Of a stretch of DNA of 52,138 nt, positions 37,901-47,000 are shown piece after piece. Both the position numbers and the translations under genes were made by a program. The notes below the pieces were generated by a model. The model saw only the letters and a program-made list of their open reading frames with translations, was not told the DNA's origin and made no database searches. Positions within the stretch are counted from its first letter, which is position 1. The number at the start of each line of letters is the position of its first letter. This DNA is from Telmatospirillum sp. (GTDB lineage: Bacteria; Pseudomonadota; Alphaproteobacteria; Rhodospirillales; Magnetospirillaceae): contig WASQ01000153.1 in the NCBI GenBank assembly GCA_009712185.1, positions 1 through 52,138 on the forward strand, given 5' to 3'.

Positions 37901-40900
37901 AGACCGGTTCCACACCCGATTTCAAGGACATGGCGGGGCTTCAGGGCCAGAATGCGCCCGACGGTGCCCTCGACATAGTCCCGCATCACGTCCGGTGCGA
38001 AGTCCCCGCCCCCGAAGCTGCTGGTCCAGCCGCCGATGTGAAAATCGTCCTCCGCCCCGCCGGCGCCGGCCTCGTAGGCCAGATCGAAGGTCTTTTGCCA
38101 GTCCTCGACCACCTCCGGCGCGCCGTCGTCGCCGGTCTCGGGAACGACATAGGCGACCAGCCGGGCGCTTGCCGGATCGGCCTCATCCTTCCTCACCAGG
38201 ACCACGGCCTGACGGACGGACGGGTGCTGTTCAAGCGCCGCCTCGATCTCGCCGGGCTCGATGCGCACGCCATGCAGCTTGATCTGGGAGTCGATGCGGC
38301 CACGGTATTCAATGGCGCCGTCCGGCCGGTAGCGGGCCAGATCGCCGGTCCTGTACAGCCGGTCCTGCGGGTCGGAGGAGAAGGGATCGGGCAGGAACCG
38401 TTCCCGGGTCAGGTCCGGCCGGTTCAGATAGCCGCGCGCGACCTGAATGCCGCCGATGAACAGCTCGCCCACCACGCCGACCGGAACCGGATCGGAATAG
38501 GCGTCCAGAATGTGAATACGCGTGTTTGCGACCGGATGGCCGATCGGGACGACATCCCGGGGATCGGGACGGCATTCCCAGGAGGTCACGTCGATCGCGG
38601 CCTCGGTCGGGCCATAGAGATTATGCAACCCGGCTCCCGGCAGGCGCTGAAAGAACCGCTGCTGCAACGCATAGGGCAAAGCCTCGCCGCTGCACATGAC
38701 GCGCGTCACGCTGGCGCATCGCCCCTCGATCCCGACCTCCGCCAGAAAGGCTTCCAGCATCGAGGGGACGAAATGCAGGGTTGTGACCCCCTCACGCCCG
38801 ATCAGATCGGCGAGATACCAGGGATCGGCGTGTCTCTCGGGCGCGGCGATCACCATCTGCGCCCCGGTCATCAAAGGCCAGGTGAGCTCCCATACCGAGA
38901 CGTCAAAGCCGAACGGCGTCTTATGGAGGACCCGGTCACGGGCGGTGAGACCGTATCGTTGCTGCATCCAGAGCAGCCGGTTGACAACGCCCTTGTGGGA
39001 GTTCAGCACGCCTTTCGGCCGGCCGGTCGATCCTGATGTATAGATCAGATAGGCGATCTCCGCCCCGCCCGGCGTCGCGGCCGGCGGGACGCTGCGGGCG
39101 ATCTCCGGCCAGTCGGCGTCAAGCATCAGGGTTCCGGCGGCGCCGGCGGGCAGCCTGGGGGCGAGGTCACGCGTCGAAAGAAGGACCGCGGGACGGGCGT
39201 CCTCCACCATGGAGGCGATGCGGGCCTGGGGATGCGACGGCTCCAGCGGCAGATAGGCGGCCCCGGCCCGCATCACGCCGAGAACCGCGACCACCATGGC
39301 CGTCGACCGCTCCAGGAACAATCCGACGAAATCTCCCGGCCCCACGCCCATGTCCCGCAGATGGCCGGCCAGATGGCCGGATCGCCGGTCCAGTTCGGCA
39401 TAGGTCATGACCTCGCCCGCGAAGCGGAGAGCCGGCGCGTCCGGCGTCCTCCGGCACTGATCGACGATCAGATCGGGCAAGGGGCGGTCGGCGTCAGGAT
39501 AGATCTGCCGGGTGTCGTTCCAGTCCCGGACGATCAGGCGCCGGTCCGCCTCGCCCATGACGGGAAGACGGGCAACCGGCCGGGACGGATCGGCGGCAAC
39601 GGCTTCAAGTACGCGGCGCCAGCTGTCCAGCATCCGCTTCGCCGTCGCCTCCTCGAACACCGTGCTGTTGTATTCCACCTCGATCAGCAGACCGTCGCCC
39701 TGGTCGATCGCACCGATCCAAAGATCGAATTTCGACGTGCGATTGCGCACTCCGGCGCTGTCCTCGATTTCGAAACTGACACAGGGAGGCAGCGGCCGCT
39801 GCGGCAGCAGGTTGAAGCAGACCTGGAACAGCGGGTTCATGCTGAGATAGCGCTCCGGCGCCAGGGCTTCGACCAGGGCCTCGAACGGCACCTCCTGATG
39901 CGCCTGGGCGCCGTTGACCGTGTCGCGGACCCGCGCCAGCAGATCGATGAAGGGCAATCCGCCGTCAAGGTCGGTCTTGTAGACCAGGGTGTTGACGAAC
40001 AGCCCGATCATCGGCTCCACCTCCGTCCGGATCCGGTTCGACACCGGAGATCCGACCGAGATGGCGCGCTGGCCGGTATAGCGGTGGAGCATCACCTGGA
40101 GCGCGGACAGAAGGACCACGAACAGGCTGACGCCGGCCTGCCGGCACAGGGCATCCAGTCCGCGCCGCAGGGACGCCGGCAACGGAAATACGAAATCACC
40201 GCCGTCAAAGGACTGGACCGGCGGACGGGGCCGGTCCAGCGGCAGGTCGCTGGGATCGTTGCCACCCAGACGGTCGCGCCAGTAGGCGAGATCCGATTCC
40301 AGCCGTGCTCCCCGCATCTGCTGATGCTGCCATTCCGAAAAATCGGCGTACTGGATCGCCAGCGGCGGCAAAGGCGACGGCCGTCCGGCCGCGAAGGCGT
40401 CGTAAAGCGTCAGCAGTTCCCGCCAGAACACGCCCAGCGACCATCCGTCGACCGTGATGTGATGGGCGGTCATCAGCACGACATGACGGTCCGGGGCACG
40501 CCGGTACAAGCTGACGCGCAACAGAGGCCCGAGCGCCAGATTGAACGGCCGGCGCGCCTCCGCGGTCATCAGATCCCGCAACCGGTCCCCATGACCCGCG
40601 ATCCCGTCCGGTCCGTCGCCATGTCCTCCGCCATCGGTCAGATCGACGATGTGAAGCGGCACGTCGGTCCGTTCCGCGATCCGCTGCCAGGGCTCGCCGT
40701 CGGCCTCGGCGATCGTGGTCCGCAGCACGTCATGCCGGCATACGATCTCATCGATCGCCCGTTGCAGGATGGCCGGATCGAGGCGCCCCTTCAGCGACAC
40801 CTGGATCGCCACATTGTAAGCGGGACTGTCGGGCACCATCCGGTCCAGGAACCACAGGCGACGCTGCGCAAAGGACAGCGGGACCCGCTCGCACGGGGTC

Positions 40901-41019
40901 CGGCGGGCGATGACGCTGGCGCGGGTCGTCGCCGCCGTTCCTTTCAGGCGGTCCAGCAGCATGCGGCCTTGCGCCGACAACCGGTCTCCGGCCAGAGCCT
41001 GGGTATCGTTCAGTTGCAT
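34987..41019 (-). CDS. NRPS module: C-A(serine, embedded methyltransferase)-PCP-terminal C-like domain
   Basis: 2010 residues. A C domain (~45-480) has intact HHITVDG (H186-H187). The A domain starts at ~500 (LIYTSGSTGRPKG; LYGPTEAAID). Reading pocket positions against GrsA gives D706, V707, W710, H, M, S, L, I, D, one change from the known serine code DVWHLSLID(K). A methyltransferase (~965-1215; VLEIGCGTG at 1031) is inserted between core motifs a8 (~907) and a9 (~1394), the usual site for N-methylating domains. The PCP has Ser1473 in ELGGDSIRSV. The terminal ~400-residue C-like domain has SFLCLDG where HHxxxDG should be. There is no TE or reductase. It accepts the chain from PKS-2, whose gene it overlaps by 10 bases. 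Confidence 0.94.
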   Translation of the reverse strand: MQLNDTQALAGDRLSAQGRMLLDRLKGTAATTRASVIARRTPCERVPLSFAQRRLWFLDRMVPDSPAYNVAIQVSLKGRLDPAILQRAIDEIVCRHDVLRTTIAEADGEPWQRIAERTDVPLHIVDLTDGGGHGDGPDGIAGHGDRLRDLMTAEARRPFNLALGPLLRVSLYRRAPDRHVVLMTAHHITVDGWSLGVFWRELLTLYDAFAAGRPSPLPPLAIQYADFSEWQHQQMRGARLESDLAYWRDRLGGNDPSDLPLDRPRPPVQSFDGGDFVFPLPASLRRGLDALCRQAGVSLFVVLLSALQVMLHRYTGQRAISVGSPVSNRIRTEVEPMIGLFVNTLVYKTDLDGGLPFIDLLARVRDTVNGAQAHQEVPFEALVEALAPERYLSMNPLFQVCFNLLPQRPLPPCVSFEIEDSAGVRNRTSKFDLWIGAIDQGDGLLIEVEYNSTVFEEATAKRMLDSWRRVLEAVAADPSRPVARLPVMGEADRRLIVRDWNDTRQIYPDADRPLPDLIVDQCRRTPDAPALRFAGEVMTYAELDRRSGHLAGHLRDMGVGPGDFVGLFLERSTAMVVAVLGVMRAGAAYLPLEPSHPQARIASMVEDARPAVLLSTRDLAPRLPAGAAGTLMLDADWPEIARSVPPAATPGGAEIAYLIYTSGSTGRPKGVLNSHKGVVNRLLWMQQRYGLTARDRVLHKTPFGFDVSVWELTWPLMTGAQMVIAAPERHADPWYLADLIGREGVTTLHFVPSMLEAFLAEVGIEGRCASVTRVMCSGEALPYALQQRFFQRLPGAGLHNLYGPTEAAIDVTSWECRPDPRDVVPIGHPVANTRIHILDAYSDPVPVGVVGELFIGGIQVARGYLNRPDLTRERFLPDPFSSDPQDRLYRTGDLARYRPDGAIEYRGRIDSQIKLHGVRIEPGEIEAALEQHPSVRQAVVLVRKDEADPASARLVAYVVPETGDDGAPEVVEDWQKTFDLAYEAGAGGAEDDFHIGGWTSSFGGGDFAPDVMRDYVEGTVGRILALKPRHVLEIGCGTGLILSRVAPLAERYVGTDISPEALTFVRSRLVARRPDLAHVRLFQGAADAVPADAGNGFDLILLNSVVQYFSNIRYLERVLRQALDRLAPGGVLFVGDVRNLKILPAFQAELEAWRSPPALSAAELRRRIERRGETELVVDPDFFHRMALDRSLVASVEILLRRGRRSDEMTRYRYDAILRRPGGGAAVVTPARLLSWTEAGGDIDAALSLAGASDDPVIAITGVPNSRLDHALSLARRLDATDDPTTTLGDLAFGIWTGQSRNGDMPAAVDPEDWCRRASFVGRTAEASWTGSSHEGDYTVILRRDGVPGPVLLPLPDEAGLADRALDSFATDPAFDRRRRTLAADLRSYLSDRLPSHMCPSAFVPLQSLPVTANGKLDRQALAERVPVAAEPAPVIREPQTATERLLATIWAEVLGLAGCDADANFFELGGDSIRSVQVVSRAVAAGLAVTPQMIFRYDSLSALAAAIDKAGARPSPQAPAQFEPREAPLSPPGPQAAPPSAAPSGDILESYPLAPFQRWALTLLREHPSTGLFQVHRCTTVPLAVASADVFRRALEEQTAAHPVLRTSFSWNNGELRQHVHRQVEVELRVESWRNLPALEQDAALERYLAADRARGIEPERPGAMRYLMAELDDSTCLCVMSFSFLCLDGWSYNLLTDELLARLETMARGEPFRERPAIAFSRFVSHANSQDGGAGQRYWREALAGVETCGRLSPPSMGEPAADHLYGRQFVPLGAGLSADLREMARTLKLPLNVLFQAAWAAVLAGRTGRDDVVHGVLLAGRSSGPAGIEGMVGPTLTILPMRTRLDPRETLAPFLTRVMEALVEIGQHELTGLDQVLAWAGLPERTPPNESYLVFQNVGTHNSERFGAGYFFSKLGYPVRVDVFPNELISLHVSYDRSRFDDASGSILVAAFRSTLEALAASLKRPGGGTVAGLIEAARMPRPLDPPSPVIHEGAARLADVRDARLS

Positions 41020-44000
41020 GCCATTTCCTCCGTTTGTCCCAAAAGGGTGGACACCGTGTCCTCCGGCAGGTCGGCGATCCTTTCGATCACCTCCGCCTCA
41101 AGCTTTCCGGCCATCTCGCGAACCGTCCGCGCCTCGAACAGAGTTCCCAGCTCAAGCGGCAGGGGGAACGCCTGTTTCAATCGCGACGCCACCTGCAAGG
41201 CGAGGATCGAATCGCCCCCGAGATCCAGGAAGTCGTCGGCCGGACCGACCGACGTCTGGCCGAGAACGTCGCGCCAGGCTTCCGCCACGATCCGTTCGAA
41301 CCCGTTCGCCCAGGGATCTCCATCGCCGTCCGCCGCCGGTGGCGGCATCAAAGGGGACAGGAGCACAGGGGACGGGAGCGCAGGGGACGAGAGCACAGGG
41401 GACGAAGCGACGGGAGCGTGGAGAAGGACGGGGGACAAGGGTGGATCTCCGGCCGCCGACGGCCCGGCCGGCCCGATCATGGGGTCCGGCGCCCGGTCGG
41501 CGGCCGTCATGCCAACCGGTCGGGCATGGTCCCTCTCCGGGTCGGGCTTGCGGGCCACGATCACCGCCTCGGCGGAGCGCTCCTCTGTGCCGCCCAGCAG
41601 CGGCCAGGCACGAACGGGTGAGAACCCGACCCCCTGAAGCGCGCGTCGCCACATCGGGATCGACAGGAGGGGCGACCCCGGCAGACGGTCGTCCTCATAG
41701 GCCCACCAGCCGGAGGTCAGACCGAAGGTCAGTGTGAAATAGTCGCGGACCTCGGTGGCCTCCAACATCACCAGCAGGCCGTCGGGACGCAACAGCGTGG
41801 CGGCATTGGCAAGGGTTGTCGCCATCCGCCGGGTGGCATGAAGAACGTTGCTCGCGAGCGCGATGTCGAAGGTCCCGGCCTCCAGTCCCTGGTCCGGCGG
41901 CGCCCGTTCGATATCGAGGGCCTGGAACGCGACAAAGGGATAATCCTTGCCAAACCGCCGCTGACCGAACTGCGCGAAACTTTTCGAGATGTCGGTGTAG
42001 ACATAATCCACCCTGTCGGCCCAGGGTTTCAGGGCCGGCAGGACGTGACGGCTGGCGCTGCCCGTGCCGGCGCCGATCTCCAGCACCCGGAAGCGGACCC
42101 CGGGATCGGCCGCGAGACGCCCTGCCGCCACTTCGCCGACGATCGCCGCCAACAGCTCGTTCGCGCTCTCGTTGCCGCCATACACGCCTTCAAGGGCCTC
42201 GAAGGAGCCTCCGGGGAACAGCACCTCGTGGGGCCGGCGCCGGCCGGCCAGAATGGCGGGCACGGCCTCGGCGCAGTTGCGCAGGAACGGCAGAAATCCC
42301 CCGATTTCGCCGAATTGGCCGGCCAGATCGTCGGCGCGGGCCCGAAGGGCGGCGCCGTCCGGCGCGGCCGCCGCGGCCGCCGTGGTCACGAAACCGCCCT
42401 GCTGTCGCGACAGCAGTCCCTGGTCCGCCAGCATGTCGAGCAACGCCAGGAACAGGCGCCGCTGGGACTCCTCGACCGACAATCTCCGCGCCAGGGCGTC
42501 CGCGTCGTGGCGTTCGCCGGCCGCGAGGAACACCCCTTCGGCCCGGAATGCGGCCAGCAGCAAGTCACGCGACAGATCGTTCAGATCGCGGTTCAGATCG
42601 GCGGCCCGCCGGACCGTTTCGGGTCGGAACAGCTCTGGCCGCGCGGACGCCCAGTCGGTCGCTGCCGCCTCCACCGCCGCAAGGGACAAAGGCACCCCGT
42701 CGGCGACAGACGTCGGCCGCCCCTCCTCCCGGACCGCGATGTCGTCGTCCTTCGGATCGGCCGGCGGTCGTGCCAGACCGTCGGCGCGGATGAAACGCCG
42801 TCGTTCGAAGGGATGACCGGGCAATCCGGTCAGCCGCCCCGGCTGGTGGCCCCGCAGCCGGTCCCAGATCAACGGCGCGCCGGAGCACCAGGCCCAGACG
42901 TCCGCGTCCTCCCCTTCCGCGCCTTTACCGGCCGTCTCCAGGACCGGCGTCGCCGGCGCGGGCACGGACGATGCGCCGGCATGGCCGGTGAACAGCGCCC
43001 ATCCCTCCCGACGCTCCGCCGCCGCCCCGTCGAGGAAGGCGCCGAGACCGGCAATCAGATCCGCCGTGGTTCCGGCCTTGACGACCAGACGATGGTCCAT
43101 GGCTTCGCGCCCCCGCTGCAAAGTGGCGGCGATGTCGGCCAGACCGGAGATCTCCGGCCCTTCCCGCCTCAGGAATGCCCGCAAGGACGCGGCCTTGTCC
43201 CGGAGCTGTGCGGCATTCGCCGCCGACAACGGGAACAGCAGGGCCCCCGTCCGGGATGCCGGACGGACGGGCGGCTCCGCCGGAGGTTGCTCGATCACCA
43301 GATGGGCGTTGGTGCCGCTGTAGCCGAACGAACTGACGGCGCCCAGACGGACACCCGACGCGGTGCGGGGCCAGGGGGCCAGAGCGGGGTTCACGAAGAC
43401 CGGGCTCCGGGCGAAGTCGATCCGGGGGTTGGGGCCGGTGAAATTCGCCGCCGGGGGAAGTTGCCCGTGACGCATGCTGAGCAGCAGCTTGATGGCGCCC
43501 AGCACGCCGGCCGCCGCCGTGGTATGGCCGATATTGCCCTTGATCGAACCGATCGCGCAGAAGCCCCGTTTGTCGGTCAGGGCGCTGAAGGCCTCGGTCA
43601 GTCCCTCGATCTCGATCGGATCGCCCAGCTTCGTCCCGGTGCCATGCGCCTCAAGATAGCCCAGGTCCCCCGCGTCGATGCCGCTTTCGGCGATGACGGA
43701 GCGGATCAGCTCGCCCTGCGCCAGGGCGCTGGGCGCGGTGATGCCCGATGTCCGGCCGTCCTGGTTGGCGCCGCTGCCCCGGATCACGCCCCAGATACGG
43801 TTGCCGTCACGCTTCGCGTCCGCGACACGCTTCAGGACCAGAACCCCCACCCCCTCGCCCAGCAACATGCCGTCGGCGTCCCGGTCGAAGGGGCGGCACA
43901 CCCGGGAAGGAGAGAGGATGCCAAGCGATTCCATGGTGACGAAGATCCCGGGATGGGTAAAGACGGTGACACCTCCGGCCAACGCCAGATCGGCCTCGCC

Positions 44001-47000
44001 GGTCTCCACCATGCGTCGCGCGGTGTCGATCGCCACCAGCGACGAGGAGCAGGCGGTATCCACCGCCAGGGCCGGTCCCCGGAGATCGAGGAAATAGGCG
44101 AGCCGGGCGGCCATGACGCTGCAATCCGATCCCAGCAGCGCATGCGCCGTGTAACTGGATTGCGGCGGAAGGGCGTTGGTGCCGATGACCGTCGCCACCT
44201 TTTGCCCGCGAAGCGACGAGGGGTCGTATCCGGCGTCCTCAAGGGCGTGGTAGCACTCCTCCAGCAGGACCCGTTGCGCCGGGTTCATCTCCGCCGCCTC
44301 GGTCGGGGAAATCCGGAAGAACTGCGAGTCGAACGCATCGGCATCCGGAATCGCGCCGAACCGGGGCGGCCGGGCGCCTGGGCAATGGTCATGGAAAAAC
44401 GCCAGCGCCGCCGGGTCCTCCAGGTCCCGAAGCGCGTCGCGGCCATCCCGGATCACGTCCCAGAAGGCGTCGGCATCCGCCGCTCCGGGCGTCCGGCACG
44501 CCAGACCGACGATGGCGACATCTCCGTCGCCGGTCCCCCGGGCCCCGTAAAGACCCGGTCCGGGATGCGAGGCGGCCGTCCGGGCGATATGCTCGGCCAG
44601 CCGGACGCTGTCCCCGAATTCAAAGGCGAGAGAGGTTGGGAAAGCGGTGCCGAACGCCTCGTTGACCGCGTCGATCAAGGTCACCGCGTTGATCGATGTC
44701 AGTCCGAGATCACGCAGGGTGGAGCGGCGGAGTTCCGCGGCGGGCACCCCCAGGATCCGGGTCAGAACATCCTCCAGGACCGGCTGAACGTCCTCCAGGC
44801 GGCGGGAACCGGTTGACGGCGCCGGTCCGGGGGCGGAAGGCGGAGCCGTGACCGGATCCAGGCTTTCCGGGCCGGCGTCGGCGCCGCAGAACCGGCGTTC
44901 GAACGGATAGGTCGGAAGGCCGGACAGACGCGCGGGATGGCCGGAGACATCCGAGAGAGAGGCCCAGTCGACCCTCTCGCCCGTCACCCAGCGGCGGGCG
45001 ATGTCGCGCGGGTCCCCCGGTGCGTGGGACACGGGATCGGCCGCCCTGAGCGGGTCGGCCTCGCCCTCGAACAGCTCCGCCCCGGGCCGGCCGTCCCGCC
45101 AGCGGATCAGGCTGTCGCGCAGGCCGGCGGCGTCTCCCGCCAGGATGGCGAGCCGATGGCGCAAATCCTCGCGGCCGGTCTGAAGGGTGTAAGCCGCCCG
45201 GGCCAGATCCAGTCCGGGCGTCCGGTCCAGATAGCGGATCCAGAGATCGACATAGGCCCGCAGCCGGTCCGGAGTTCGGGCGGACAACGGAACCAGACTC
45301 TCCCCCCGGCCCGCCGGGACTATGGTCGCCGCCCTGGCGCCGGCGGCCGGCGGCGCCTCCTGCAAAAGGACATGGGCATTGACGCCGCCGGCGCCGATGC
45401 TGGTGACGCCCGCCCTGAGCGGCGCCGCGACGCCGTCGACGACCACCGGTGTCCAGGGCTCCGCCTTGTCCTGCAGCGCGAAGGGAAGACGCCCGAAGTC
45501 GATTGCCGGATTGATCCTGGCGGGCACGCGCGTCGGCGGCAGCCGGCGGCGTCCCAGCGCCAGGACCACTTTGAGGAGCTGGGCCATGCCGGACACCGCC
45601 TCCCCATGTCCGAAATTCGGCTTGACGGAACCCACGCCGTAATGGCCCTGAACGCCCGACCGCCCGCCGAACACGTCGGTCAATCCGGTCATTTCCACCG
45701 CGTCGCCGATCTCGGATCCGTTGGCGCTGCATTCGATATAGCTGACGGTCCGGGGATCGATCCCACCCTGGGACAGCGCGTCCCGGATGGCGTCCGCCTG
45801 CCTTTGCGGACTGGGCACCGTGTAACCGCTGGTCCGGCCGTTGTGATTGACGGCGCTGCCAAGGATGGTGGCGTAGATCGGATCGCCGTCGGCCAGGGCG
45901 CGTCCCAGCGGCTTCAGCACGGCCACCGCCACGCCCTCGCCCGGAACGATCCCGTCGGCCGCGTGGCCGAAGGCGCGGCACTCCGGCCCCGCGGACAGCA
46001 TGCGCGTGGCGGCCAGCTCGACATAGGTCGACGGATGGAGGTAGAGATTGACGCCGCCGACCAGGGCGAGATCGCAGGTACCGGCCCGGATGGCCGCGCA
46101 GGCGTGGTGCAGGGCGACCATCGCCGAGGAGCAGGCGGCGTCCGTGGTCTCGCTGGGACCGCCGAAATCGAGTTGATAGGAAACGCGGTTGACGAGGGCG
46201 CCGAACGAGGTCCGGGGCAATTCCAGGCCCTGGGCGTTTCCAGCCAGTTCGAACCCGTGTTTTGACGCGCCCGCGAAGACCCCGGCGCGCCGGCGCAGGG
46301 CGGACGGCATCTTGCCCCGCGCATAGCCGGCGTCCTCCAGCGCCTTCCAGCATTCCTCCAGAAACAGGCGTTCCTGCGGATCGATATTGCGGGCCTCGAC
46401 CGGCATCAGATTGAAGAAGGCCGGATCAAAGTCGAAGCAACCGTCCAGGAACGCGCCCCATTTCGAGGAACTTTTGAGAAAGCGCTCCGCCGGGGTCGGG
46501 GCCGGCGCGTAATGCGCCCTCCAGTCCCAGCGATCGGCCGGAATTTCGCCGATGACCGACCGCCCCGTCATCAGGACGTCCCAGAAGCTTTCGATGTCGG
46601 GCGCGCCCGGAAAGCGGGCGCTGATCCCGACGATGGCGATCCCGTCGGCGGTCCCGTCACGGCCCGCCGCCCGGACCGCACCGGTACCGGCAGGCGAGGA
46701 GGGGGCGGCCGGTGCGGACTGTTCTTTTGCCGCCACCGGCGTGACCTCCACCACCCGCCCCTCGCGGCCGGCCAGCACCGACCGGCATTCGCCGGGAAAC
46801 CGGGCCGCCAGGAAACCGGCCAGCGACGCCAGATCCCGATATTCGAACAACAGCGTGTGCGACGCCTCCGGGAAGGCATTGGACAGAAGATGGTTGAGCC
46901 GCGTCCGCGCGATGGAATCCACGCCATACTCATCGAGAGCGACCGCCGGGTCGACGGTCTGACCGCCGATGGTGTCCGCCACCAGGGAGGCCAGCCAGGA

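Noticed and set aside
41838-44816. 992-residue open frame on the + strand across PKS-2
   Set aside because: The opposite frame encodes recognisable KS and methyltransferase motifs; this one is a composition artefact.
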